A stretch of DNA of 14,561 bases. It comes from an uncultured Mycoplasma sp. GTDB taxonomy: Bacteria > Bacillota_I > Bacilli_A > Mycoplasmatales > Metamycoplasmataceae. The notes under the pieces were generated by a model, which had not been told where the DNA came from, did no database searches, and saw nothing but the letters and a program-made list of their open reading frames with translations. Shown piece by piece: positions 1 to 8,006 of the stretch; position 1 is the first letter of the stretch, and the number at the start of each line of letters is the position of its first letter. Position numbers and translations under genes: made by a program. The stretch spans positions 1 through 14,561 of the forward strand of contig CAMRBO010000008.1 of assembly GCA_947040465.1 (NCBI GenBank), given 5' to 3'.

Positions 1-15
1 ACGCTCTTCCGATCT
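1..15. other. Illumina adapter remnant at contig end
   Basis: The bases ACGCTCTTCCGATCT are identical to the last 15 bases of the Illumina TruSeq read-1 adapter/primer. Genomic sequence, in the form of the open YitT reading frame, starts right after it at base 16. This is a library artefact and not biology, and it marks the left edge as an untrimmed contig end. Confidence 0.95.
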
Positions 16-507
16 AATAGAGTTAATCAACAAACCCAAACAAACATAAACAAAAATTGGTCAAGTAGAATAACCAGGTGTATCAATTTTATTGATATCT
101 CAGTCTTTAATTATAATAAATCAATCATTAATAGGATTACCATATTCGCCAAGAATAAAACCTCAAAAAGCATTAAATAACATGAAAAAAAATGAAAAAA
201 TAATAAACTGTTTTTTAACTTTTTTTCAAAAGAATAAAATTAGTGGAATATTAAGACCAAAGTATATCAATGTAACATATGGTTTTAATTCTACAAAAAA
301 ATATAAAAGTGTTTGAGAAATTGAAGAAACACCAGATGGAATGGTATTGGCTTGAACTAAAAAAATTATAGTTCCAAAAGCATAAAAAAATGCAGCAACA
401 AATAATATTATAATTTTTTTTCAATCTTTCAAAACCAATGTAAATAAAGAATTCTCGGTTTCTTGATGGTTTTTTATCATAAAATTATTATTTTTATTAA
501 TTTTCAT
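16..507 (-). CDS. YitT family membrane protein, N-terminal part (3' end cut off)
   Basis: Read with TGA as Trp, the frame stays open from an ATG at 507 down to base 16, giving 164 residues of a protein whose family is usually well over 250 residues. It runs into the adapter, so the C-terminus is missing because of assembly and not because of mutation. After a polar N-terminus of about 28 residues comes a hydrophobic helix and the stretch GTIIFLVQANTIPSGVSSIS, which resembles the first conserved segment of YitT/DUF161 proteins (a helix followed by a P/A-x-GG/SGVS-x-I pattern). At least three more membrane helices follow. YitT proteins are multi-pass membrane proteins of unsettled transport function. 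No Shine-Dalgarno is seen before the ATG. A TATAAT lies only about 8 bases upstream, so the transcript may be nearly leaderless. A second in-frame ATG at 480 is an alternative start. The gene is separated from the upstream CorC gene by 83 bases. Confidence 0.75.
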
Positions 508-514
508 AAAAATT

Positions 515-520
515 ATTATA
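515..520 (-). promoter_or_regulatory. possible -10 box of the YitT gene
   Basis: A perfect TATAAT on the minus strand lies 7 bases before the ATG at 507, in the 83-base gap after the CorC gene. A start point about 7 bases downstream would fall next to the start codon. No convincing -35 is visible and the region is extremely AT-rich, so chance is a real possibility. The rest of the 508-590 gap holds only a weak A/T hairpin (576-595). Confidence 0.3.
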
Positions 521-590
521 ATATATTTTAAAAATTTTTAATCATTATTTATAAAGTATTTTCATTAAATTAAATAGTAATTTTTATCTA

Positions 591-1802
591 TTACTTTATT
601 AATATTTCAAATTTTGGAATTTGTTGCTTTTTGTTTTTTATGACTTTAAAAATAACTCTTCCTTCTCAATTATATATTAATCCTATTTTGATATTTTTAC
701 CAGTTTCTTTAACAATTCAATCACTTAAAGTATCATTTGAGGCAAATTCTATTTTTGTTTCTAAACTTATAACAGACATTGATGTTTCACCAAGTACGAT
801 AAGTTTATTGGCTTCTATTTTATGAACATTAGTTTCCGCATCGTGTTCATCATATATTTCTCCGACAAGTTCTTCAATAACATCTTCCAAAGTAATTAAC
901 CCAATAACAAAACTTTCTGTATTATTGTTTTTCACAAATGCCATACCAACTGCACTACTTCTAAAAACATCAAGAGCATGATTCAAATTATCACTAATAG
1001 TAACAAACGGAATTTTAACAATGTTATTTGCTATGGAATAATCTGAAGATAAGTGAAATATGTCTTTCAAAAGAATGATTCCAATAAAATTATTTTTACT
1101 TTTTATGGGTAATCTAGAAAATCCTGTTTTTTTAAAAACTTCTTTGGCCTCATCAATAGTAGATTGTTTCGTTAAGTATGTAATATCTTCTAATTTAATA
1201 AAATGTTTCTTTATTTTTGTAGAATCCAAATCAAGAGCTCTTGTAGCTAATGACAATTCTTTTTGTTCAAGAACACCTTCGTTATATCCCATTTTTAAAA
1301 TTGTTTTCATTTCATCTTCAGTATTAGTTATTCCAGTTTCAAAATCAAATTTAGAAATAAAAAATGTTATTGGATAAAAAAATCATCTAAATACTTCTAA
1401 AATAAATACGACTTTTTGTAAGTAACCTCACGCATATCTTTTTGCTAATATTTTAGGGAAAACCTCTCCAAAAATAACTAATAAAGGAGTTGCAACAACT
1501 ATAGGAAGTAAAACTGTTAAAAAATTATCTGGACCAAACATACTAGAAAATAGAAAAGTTATAATTGTTGAAATGGCAACATTTACTATATTATTACCTA
1601 TTAAAATGGTAGATATAGTTCAACTAAAACTGTTAACATGTTTTTTTATTAACTTCCCTGTTTTCGGATGTTTTTTGATATTTGTTTCTATTGATGCAGG
1701 TGATAATGATGTATAAGCCGTTTCCGCTGCAGAAAAAAGAGCAGACAAAATAAATAATATAATTAAACTTATAATTAATAAAATTGTAGTTAATATTTCC
1801 AT
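591..1802 (-). CDS. CNNM/CorC-type membrane protein with CBS domains (hemolysin C family)
   Basis: A 403-residue protein, normal for the family. Residues 1-30 form a membrane helix ending in the family signature SALFSAAETAYTSL. Further helices of the DUF21/CNNM domain follow, with GEVFPKILAKR before about residue 130. Two CBS domains cover about 200-320 and end in TLEDVIEELVGEIYDEHD (about 304-321), the hallmark of the HlyC/CorC group. The last 75 residues fit the CorC/HlyC transporter-associated domain. Members export or transport divalent cations, chiefly Mg2+, with CBS domains sensing nucleotides; the substrate here is inferred. Three in-frame TGA codons lie in the membrane part and two near the C-terminus, all read as Trp. 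The ATG follows the dnaB stop by one base and has GGGAG about 9 bases upstream inside the dnaB end, so the two genes should be co-transcribed and translationally linked. Confidence 0.92.
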
Positions 1803-1803
1803 G

Positions 1804-3144
1804 CTATTTCTCCCTATCTGTAAATTTACCTTTCGAAAGGTTAAATCCTAACGAAATAGTTCCTACAGAACCATTTCTATGTTTTGAAATTATAAAATCT
1901 GTTTGTTGAAGAACAACATCATGATTAATTTCTTTATCTTTATTATAATAATCATCTCTATAAAGAAATCCTATTATATCTGCATCTTGCTCAATGGCTC
2001 CTGATTCTCTTAAATCGGACATCATTGGAGTTTTATCTTCTCGTTGCTCAACTTTACGACTAAGTTGAGAAAGAGCGATTACAGGAATTTCTAATTCCCT
2101 TGCTAATTGTTTGAGAGTTCTTGATATTATAGAAACTTCTTGTTGTCTATTATCAGAATTAACTTTATGAGAAAGAGGAATTAATTGTAAATAATCTATG
2201 ATAACTAAGTCTAATTTTCCTTTATTTTTTAACCTTCTTGCTTTCCAAACTATTTCACTCAATTTGATAGTTGCGGAATCATCAATAAATAAGTTTATTT
2301 TTTCGATTTTATCTTGAACTAAATATAATCTTTTTCAATCTGTATCATCCATTTTTGAAGGATTTTTTAATTTATTACCATCAATATTTCCCTCAATAGA
2401 TATAATTCTTGTTAAAAGTTGTTCTGCCGGCATCTCAAGTGAAAAAAAAGCGACATTGTGTGACTTAGCAACATTATTTGCTATATTAAGTGCGAATGCA
2501 GTTTTACCCATGGAAGGACGAGCGGCAATGATAATAAGATCTCCTTTTTGTAATCCTGAAGTTATTGAATCGACAGAATGAAATCCAGTAATTAGTCCTG
2601 TAAATCTTTTATCATCTTGTCTATGGGCAATATCATCAACTATTTTTTTAATCAATATTTTTGATTCGACAAATTCTTGAGTTTTTCTACTTCTTTCAAG
2701 ATCATGAATTGTATTTTGAAACTCTTCAATCAATTCTTCATAATCAACATTAGTTGAATCTAATTTATTCAAAATTGTTGTTGTTGTATCGCCGATTTTC
2801 CTTAAACTTGTTTTAGAAGATAACGTCTCAAAATAATTATTAAGATTTGTTTCATATCCTGAAACTTCAATAAGATGTTGAATATATTCTCCATTATCTA
2901 CTTCATTAAAGAGTTTTTGTTCTTTTAAATAATTTACCAAATTTGCACTTTCAATTATTTGATTATTTTCAATTAGAAATTCTATGGCTTGAAATATTAT
3001 TTTATTTTTTGGATAATAAAAATCATCAATACTCAAATAAGCAACTATTTTCATTGCAGCTGAATTATTTTGGATTGCTAATCCAAGGAGGGATTCTTCA
3101 ATTTCCTGGGAATTATGATTATTTTTAGATTTTAAATTACTCAC
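1804..3144 (-). CDS. dnaB: replicative DNA helicase DnaB
   Basis: A 446-residue ring helicase that unwinds DNA ahead of the replication fork. The N-terminal helical domain (about 10-150) begins with the usual EIEESLLGLAI segment. The RecA-type domain has Walker A RPSMGKT (209-215), Walker B LVIIDYLQLI (about 313-322) and the family block SDLRESGAIEQDADIIGFLY. Trp270 is a TGA codon; under the standard code the gene would look split at 2335. The start is a GTG at 3142-3144 that lies inside the last codons of rplI, giving an 8-base overlap. A GTGGTGA ribosome-binding site (3151-3157) sits 6 bases upstream of it, which decides the start. The rplI-dnaB pairing is widespread in Firmicutes and Mollicutes. 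Confidence 0.97.
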
Positions 3145-3574
3145 TTTTATTCACCACTATTTTCAATGTTGCCTCTATTTTGTCAAATAATTTTGCTTGA
3201 ATATTTTTTACACCTAATGACTCAATATGAACATGAGGTATGGAATGTTTATTTAAATTGAATCCTAATTCTTTCAATTTTAAATTTACTTTCTTTGTTG
3301 TTATTGAACCGTGAATCACCTTATTAGTAACTTTAAGATAAAAATCCAAAGAAAGTTGTTCTAATTGTTCTTTCAATAATATTGCTTCCGCTTCTTTTTT
3401 ATTAAAAATTTCTCGCTTATCTTCTAATCTTTTTTCGAGATTGGAATTGGAAAATTTATTAATGGGTTCTGCAAATCCATTTTTAATTAAATAATTTGTT
3501 CCGTATCCAGAAGAAACTTCAATGACTTCATTAACTTTCCCATCCTTACAATTTTTTATTATAATAACTTTCAT
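3137..3574 (-). CDS. rplI: 50S ribosomal protein L9
   Basis: A 145-residue protein with the L9 layout. The N-terminal rRNA-binding domain carries MKVIIIKNCKDGKVNEVIEV followed by SSGYGTNYLIKNGFA. A long charged connecting helix spans about 45-75. The C-terminal domain contains the HGSITTKKVNLKLKELGF segment and ends in a β-strand, EATLKIVV. L9 sits at the base of the L1 stalk and helps maintain reading frame. The frame is open further upstream (to 3619), but the ATG at 3574 is chosen because a perfect AGGAGGT lies immediately before it and the protein then begins exactly like other L9 proteins. Its stop overlaps the dnaB start, and the gdpP stop is only 10 bases upstream. Confidence 0.97.
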   Translation of the reverse strand: MKVIIIKNCKDGKVNEVIEVSSGYGTNYLIKNGFAEPINKFSNSNLEKRLEDKREIFNKKEAEAILLKEQLEQLSLDFYLKVTNKVIHGSITTKKVNLKLKELGFNLNKHSIPHVHIESLGVKNIQAKLFDKIEATLKIVVNKSE

Positions 3575-3577
3575 ATT

Positions 3578-3584
3578 ACCTCCT
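3578..3584 (-). promoter_or_regulatory. ribosome-binding site of rplI
   Basis: AGGAGGT on the minus strand abuts the gdpP stop codon and sits 3 bases before the rplI ATG when counted from its last base. It fixes the rplI start at 3574 over the longer open frame and suggests coupling of rplI translation to gdpP termination. Confidence 0.85.
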
Positions 3585-5564
3585 TTAATTCTTATTACTA
3601 ATGATTGCTTGTATAACATTATCAGTAAATATTTCTATTGTTTCTTTTGATTTAGCATCTGAAAATGCTGCTGCTGCTGAGAAATGACCGCCGCCGCCGA
3701 CTTCTTCCGCTATTACCTGAACATTGGTTTTTATTCCACGTGCTGATAGTTTAAAAACATCATTTTCTAAATTGTGTTGTTTAGCTTGTTTTGCAATAAC
3801 GAAAGCCGCCCTTCTATCATCTATTCTAAGTATTTCATCCGCAGCCATAGAAACAACATCACTAGGAACTACTTCATTATATGAAGTCAATCAATACCCT
3901 GGTTTGATTTCTTTTAAATTACTTAATATTTTTTTAATTAATTGATCTATTTCATTAGAAATTTTCAGGATTTCAATAGAATTCTCTGACTTTGCTCCTC
4001 ACTCACCTAAAAGAGATGCTGCAAAAAAAGTTTTGGAGCTTGTTGATTTTTGGAATTGATTAGAATCCATATATAAACCATTCAATAACATTTGTATTGT
4101 GTTTTGACTAAGGATTGATTTCATTTGATTAAACGCAATTAATTCTGTAATAATTTCACAAGTAGAAGAGGCGGTAGATTCAATAAAAACATTTAAATCA
4201 ACGAGGGTTTCATCTAATTTAGAAATACGATGATGATCAAATATAAAAACATTACTTGGAAGTGGCTTAATAAATACTTTAGAATTTTCAACTCTAGATG
4301 AATCAGCACAATCCAAAACAACAACCAATGTTTTTTTGTTAGTCATAGAGTTTGCCTTTGAAGGAGAAATAAAAATTTTCGATTCATTAGGGATATATTT
4401 GCTAATTGATTTTTTAGCAGTATCATCAAATGTTTGATTTTGAATATAAACTTCTTTATCAAAATATTTAGAAATTTCATAAATTGCCATTGAAGCTCCT
4501 ATGGCATCCAAATCAGCATATTTATGTCCATATATAATAACATTTTGAATCGATTGATCTAATAATTTTTCTTTAAAATTTTGAGATATATGTTTTATTT
4601 TAGTTCTACTTTCATTGATGGCAATCTCTGATTTTGATCCATAATATTTTGGTTTGTCTTTTTCAGAAATTATTGTGACTTGATCTCCTCCCCGTGATTG
4701 AGATTGTCTTATACCAACTTTAGCCATTTCAATTAATTTATCAAATTTATTAGAACCAATGCCAAACCCTATCGAAACAGAAACTTTAATATTTTTTAAT
4801 GAATCATTATTTTTTAATGAATCAAACTCAAAAAAATTAGTTGCTATCATCTTATCTAAATTTGTTTTATTAGTGACTAACAAAAATTTTCCATTGACAT
4901 ATTGACGGAATGTCAAATTATATTTTCTTGAAACTGAATCCAATAAATTAATTGCCATTGATTGAACAATAAAAATTTCTTCTTCAGAAAGAATTGATTG
5001 AAATTGTTGAAAATTATCAATTTCTAATTCTCCAATAACGGTTTTTTCCAATTCATAATAGTTAATTGCTGTTTGTTCTTCAGTGATATCTTTAAAAGTA
5101 ATCATGAGTTGTTTAGGAAAATATTTGATATTATAAAATAAACTATTTTTAGAAATAATTGTTTCATATTCTTCAACCATTGTAGAAATATCTAATGATG
5201 GAATAATCTCAATTATTTGCTTATTGATAATTTTTTTATCAAACCTTGATGCAATAAAATCAGAAACTCAAATTATTTTCCCAGTCGATGATAAAACAAC
5301 GATTCCCATACCTGATTTGGAAACAATATTTTCAAAATAAAAATTAAGAGACTTTTTAACATTTAAACTTTTTTCTTTTGATACTCTATAATTTCAAATT
5401 ACAAAGAACATTATTGAAAATGGCAAAAAAGATATCAATAATATTATCGGTAATTTAATTGCAATTGCAATTTCACCAAGAGAAAGTAAGACAATAGAAG
5501 AAATCATCAAAGATGACAATATCATTATTGTAATGATTCAAATTAATTTAGTCTTTTTTTTCAT
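3585..5564 (-). CDS. gdpP: cyclic-di-AMP phosphodiesterase GdpP (DHH/DHHA1 family)
   Basis: A 659-residue membrane enzyme, the usual GdpP length, that hydrolyses the second messenger c-di-AMP to pApA. Two membrane helices lie in residues 8-60. A PAS-like sensor domain spans about 80-170. A degenerate GGDEF domain ends in RGGDQVTII (GGDQ at 292-295), the form typical of GdpP and not of active cyclases. The DHH catalytic motifs follow: GHKYADLDAIG (346-356; the usual Pro before the first Asp is Ala), LDCAD (417-421) and DHH (443-445). The DHHA1 motif GGGGH is at 623-627. All metal ligands look intact, so an active enzyme is expected. Trp codons are TGA, which splits the gene at several places under the standard code. 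The ATG at 5564 is the only start upstream of both membrane helices (a stop codon lies 5 codons earlier). It opens a gdpP-rplI-dnaB-CorC operon. Confidence 0.95.
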
Positions 5565-5578
5565 AAGTTGTATAATAC

Positions 5579-5587
5579 ATTATAGCA
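5579..5587 (-). promoter_or_regulatory. gdpP: extended -10 promoter of the gdpP operon
   Basis: The minus strand reads TGCTATAAT, a perfect TGn-TATAAT extended -10 element, 14 bases before the gdpP ATG. It lies just downstream of the rpsR terminator, where a new transcription unit is expected. No good -35 is needed or seen. The predicted start leaves a leader of under 10 bases without a Shine-Dalgarno sequence. Confidence 0.6.
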
Positions 5588-5622
5588 ATTTTATAGTTAA
5601 TTTGAAGGATAAAACATTAAAG

Positions 5623-5645
5623 AAAAACAGACATTGTCTGTTTTT
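5623..5645 (-). terminator. intrinsic terminator after rpsR
   Basis: A perfect 10-bp inverted repeat, AAAAACAGAC / GTCTGTTTTT, with a 3-base loop. In the minus-strand RNA the run of U sits in the 3' arm of the hairpin. It lies 19 bases after the rpsR stop and separates the rpsF-ssb-rpsR operon from gdpP. The repeat is symmetrical enough to work on either strand, but no plus-strand gene ends here. Confidence 0.85.
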
Positions 5646-5664
5646 ATTGTTATTTTTAAAATGA

Positions 5665-5919
5665 TTATTTTCTAACTCTTTCAGAAATGAAAGGTATTAA
5701 AGCCATAATTCTTGCTCTTTTGATACTTGTAGATAATAATCTTTGATGTCTTGCACAAGTTCCAGTAACTCTTGATGGCAATATTTTACCATGAGAATTT
5801 ATAAATCTACCAATTAAAGATGTGTCTTTAAAATCAATATATTCTATTTTTTCTAAACAAAAAAAACAAGGTTTCTTTTTAAAGATTTTTTTAGTTGGTT
5901 TTTTATTAAAATTATTCAT
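5665..5919 (-). CDS. rpsR: 30S ribosomal protein S18
   Basis: An 84-residue small-subunit protein that pairs with S6 on the platform of the 30S subunit. The core has IDFKDTSLIGRFINSHGKIL, then PSRVTGTCARHQR and KRARIMALIPFI, all diagnostic of S18. It carries Cys18, Cys21, Cys55 and His58, a CxxC...CxxH set matching the zinc-binding form of S18, unlike the Cys-poor form of Bacillus. The lysine-rich N-terminus (residues 6-16) is typical of rRNA contact tails. The ATG has AAAGGAG 7 bases upstream. It is the last gene of the rpsF-ssb-rpsR operon and is followed by a strong hairpin terminator. Confidence 0.97.
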   Translation of the reverse strand: MNNFNKKPTKKIFKKKPCFFCLEKIEYIDFKDTSLIGRFINSHGKILPSRVTGTCARHQRLLSTSIKRARIMALIPFISERVRK

Positions 5920-5939
5920 AATTTAACTCCTTTATATTT

Positions 5940-6401
5940 TTATAAATCTAATTCTCAAGGAACATCATCTTTATCATTTTCTTCTGAAGAAAATGTTGCT
6001 TCTTGCGAATTTTGATTTTGCGGTTTTGTTTCAAACACTGCTGTACTATAGTTTTCATTATCGTTAGTTTTAGATGCTGTTCTAGCTAACACAATACTTC
6101 TAGGTTCTAAGTGTCTAACTGAAATAGGAATAACTGAAAACGAATTTATTATTTCACCTTTATCGTTTTTATAATTTGAAGTTTGAATAGAACCATCAAT
6201 TGACAATAAATCACCTTTATTCACATATTTGCTAAAATACTCTGCTGTTTTTCCAAATATTGTTAAAGATATAAAATCAGTAACATCTTTAGAAAACTCT
6301 CTATTAACAGCTATAGTCGCTCGTGCATATGCTTTTAAATTTTTAGATTCAAACATTGTGGGTGTAGATGAAATTCTTCCCACTAATAAAACTTTATTCA
6401 T
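5940..6401 (-). CDS. ssb: single-stranded DNA-binding protein
   Basis: A 153-residue SSB. The OB fold covers about residues 1-105, starting MNKVLLVGRISSTP, with FISLTIFGKTAEYFSKYVNKGD and IDGSIQTSNYKNDKGE in the expected order. A polar, Asn/Gln/Ser-rich linker follows, then an acidic tail, EENDKDDVPW. Trp149 is encoded by TGA and the protein continues with ELDL, so the usual DD-x-P-aromatic tip that recruits replication and repair partners is not quite terminal. The start codon follows the rpsF stop by one base (TAA-A-ATG), with only a weak GAAGAAG upstream, so translation probably depends on ribosomes finishing rpsF. The gap to rpsR is 20 bases. Confidence 0.96.
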
Positions 6402-6402
6402 T

Positions 6403-6837
6403 TTATTCTTCTTCCGAAATGTTTGGTCTTGGTTTTCTTACATATGTTTTTTTAGGAAATTCCTCATTTGAAGAATCAGAATTTTCAAATTCTTCTCTCT
6501 TGACATATGGTTTTTTAACAAATGGTTTTTTGATTTTCTTAGGATTAGCTTTTCTATTTAATCCTTTTTCAGAATCTAAATTTATAATCATTTGTCTTCA
6601 AATAACTTTCGTTATATTACATTTTCTTGTGAATTCAATAACTTCTTCACCAGTTGCTGATACATTTATTAAAATGTATATTGCATTTTTTGATTTATTG
6701 ATTTTATATGCTAATTCTGTATTCTCTAATTTTGTAATCTTTGAATCTTTTGATTGAAAGATTGCATCACAAATTTCTTGTGCAATTTGAGAATTTGAAC
6801 TAGGGTCTAAAATCAACATGATTTCATACTTTGACAT
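6403..6837 (-). CDS. rpsF: 30S ribosomal protein S6 with a long charged tail
   Basis: A 144-residue S6 that binds S18 in the 30S platform. The ferredoxin-like domain is residues 1-88: MSKYEIMLILDPSS at the start, LAYKINKSKNAIYILINVSA in the middle, and the final strand around NITKVIWRQMIINLD. Trp80 is TGA. The remaining 55 or so residues are a low-complexity tail with basic repeats (KKPFVKKPYVKR, KKTYVRKPR) around an acidic patch, likely disordered. The frame is open further upstream to 6882, but the ATG at 6837 has a perfect AGGAGGT about 5 bases upstream and gives the normal S6 N-terminus. First gene of rpsF-ssb-rpsR. Confidence 0.96.
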
Positions 6838-6841
6838 GTTG

Positions 6842-6887
6842 ACCTCCTTATGGTCTATAATCTGGACTAATATATTAGTCAAGGAGT
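6842..6887 (-). promoter_or_regulatory. rpsF leader that can sequester its own ribosome-binding site
   Basis: In the minus-strand leader CTCCTT (6886-6881) is complementary to AAGGAG (6849-6844), which is the core of the rpsF Shine-Dalgarno sequence. Between them lies a perfect 16-base palindrome, GACTAATATATTAGTC (6880-6865), that would stack directly on this helix as a hairpin. A competing small hairpin, GACC/GGTC (6856-6853 with 6844-6841), would leave the AAGGA in its loop. The two pairings exclude each other. rpsF leaders in many bacteria bind the S6:S18 complex for feedback control. The conserved CCG of that motif is not seen here, so control by S6:S18 is an inference from position. Confidence 0.55.
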
Positions 6888-6904
6888 TTAATTACTCATA
6901 AGAC

Positions 6905-6910
6905 ATTATA
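6905..6910 (-). promoter_or_regulatory. probable -10 box of the rpsF operon
   Basis: TATAAT on the minus strand, 67 bases before the rpsF ATG and upstream of the foldable leader. A weak -35 (TTATAT) lies 17 bases further upstream. No hairpin terminator is visible between engB and this point, so some read-through from engB is possible. Confidence 0.5.
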
Positions 6911-6949
6911 ATCTATATTTGAAAAGTATATAAGATAAAATTATTTATT

Positions 6950-7522
6950 CTACTCACTATCTTTAATGGCATAAACAAATTCCCTTAACTTCTCTATGTT
7001 TTTGTGTTTTTGAGAAGAGGTTAAAAATATTTCGTTTGAATCGAAAGAAGAAACTATTGTATTTTGCTTCATTTTATGTCTTTCTGATTGTGTTGTTCGA
7101 TCTATTTTTGTGCCCACCAAAATTATTTTGTGACCCATTGATGAAATGTAATTAAAAAAAGATATATCTTCTTCAGTCATTCCATGACGTGTATCAAACA
7201 ATAAAAAAATATGAGATAACTTTGTAGATTCTCTAAAATATTCATCAAGCATAATATGCATTTGATCTTTTTTATTTTTGGACATTTTTGCAAATCCATA
7301 TCCAGGTAAATCAACAACCATAACCCCTTTCTCTGTATCGAAGTAATTAATTAATTGTGTTCTTCCAGGTGTTTTAGAAGTTTTGGCTAATTTGTTGTTG
7401 TTTGAAAGTGCATTTATTAGTGATGATTTACCAACATTGCTTCTACCAATAAAACAAACTTCTTTAAAGTCGTGTTCTAATCAATTATCCATTCCTGAAG
7501 ATGACTTAATAAAATTTCACAT
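6950..7522 (-). CDS. engB: ribosome biogenesis GTPase EngB (YsxC/YihA)
   Basis: A 190-residue TrmE-Era-EngA-EngB family GTPase, the normal size, acting in 50S subunit assembly. The motifs are in order: G1 FIGRSNVGKS (about 24-33), the EngB-specific TPGRTQLINYF, G3 VDLPGYGFAKM (about 70-80), G4 TKID (138-141) and G5 TSSQK (168-172). The ATG at 7522 is preferred because it precedes the typical N-terminus MWNFIKSS; an in-frame stop sits two codons upstream. No Shine-Dalgarno is seen. Trp2 and Trp14 are TGA codons. The gene starts 19 bases after coaD ends, so they probably form one transcript. Confidence 0.96.
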
Positions 7523-7541
7523 ATGTTATAATAATACTTTA

Positions 7542-7967
7542 TTAATTTGGTTTCATTGCTTTTTTATGTCTAATTATTGTTGAAGAAATATTTCTATGGT
7601 CATATTCTGAAAAAAAGAATATTGTTTCTAAATTATTATTGATAAAATGATTAGCATTGGCAAGGTTTAATTCATACTCAAAATCTTGGTTCGACCTAGA
7701 ACTTCTAATTAAAAAAGTCGCTCCTAATTCATTAGCTAATATTCCAGTTAGTTGACTATCATTAATCAAAACAATTACTTTATTATTATTTTTAAAATGA
7801 TTTTCAATAATCTCTTTATTTGCTTTAAAATTATTTACTGTTGTTTTGTCCGGATTTTTAGTTACTACAACATAAATTAATTCAAATATTGTTAATGCCT
7901 TTTCAATTATTGATTTATGACCTTCATGAAAGGAGTTGAATGAACCTGGATAAATTGCTATTTTCAT
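7542..7967 (-). CDS. coaD: phosphopantetheine adenylyltransferase
   Basis: A 141-residue nucleotidyltransferase that adds AMP from ATP to 4'-phosphopantetheine, the penultimate step of coenzyme A synthesis. It starts MKIAIYPGSFNSFHEGH, containing the (H/T)xGH signature as HEGH (14-17). DFEYELNLANAN (95-106) matches the substrate-binding helix, and ISSTIIR (127-133) is the C-terminal nucleotide-binding motif. The usual RGLR-type stretch before DFEYE reads RSSRS. It is slightly shorter than the roughly 160 residues usual elsewhere, losing only the C-terminal end. No Shine-Dalgarno is visible. A/T-rich 11-bp repeats with TATAAA boxes lie just upstream and may supply the promoter. Confidence 0.95.
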   Translation of the reverse strand: MKIAIYPGSFNSFHEGHKSIIEKALTIFELIYVVVTKNPDKTTVNNFKANKEIIENHFKNNNKVIVLINDSQLTGILANELGATFLIRSSRSNQDFEYELNLANANHFINNNLETIFFFSEYDHRNISSTIIRHKKAMKPN

Positions 7968-7974
7968 ATATTAA

Positions 7975-8006
7975 TTTTATAAAATTTTTATAAAATTTTT
8001 ATAAAA
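7975..8006. repeat. 11-bp A/T tandem repeat upstream of coaD
   Basis: Three head-to-tail copies of TTTTTATAAAA (the first lacks one T), spaced exactly 11 bp, about one helical turn. The array lies between the terminator of the large membrane gene and the coaD start. Each copy contains a TATAAA-like box and is nearly palindromic. It could be part of the coaD promoter or simply low-complexity spacer. Confidence 0.6.

Noticed and set aside
92..316. Plus-strand open frames such as 92-316, 1060-1377, 6368-6757, 8039-8263 and 11156-11422
   Set aside because: They lie antisense to well-supported minus-strand genes (8039-8263 covers the end of the 1084-aa gene), show no family motifs and reflect low stop density on the complementary strand.
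576..595. Terminator hairpin after the CNNM/CorC gene
   Set aside because: Only 6 bp of mostly A/T pairing with an 8-base loop, overlapping the stop codon and lacking a clear U-run. Too weak to call.
3575..3619. Longer N-terminus for L9 (start at 3619)
   Set aside because: That start would place 15 extra residues before the canonical MKVI start and would translate through the perfect AGGAGGT site and the gdpP end.
6838..6882. Longer N-terminus for S6 (start at 6882)
   Set aside because: It would run through the AGGAGGT ribosome-binding site and the structured leader. S6 proteins start at the MSKYE position.
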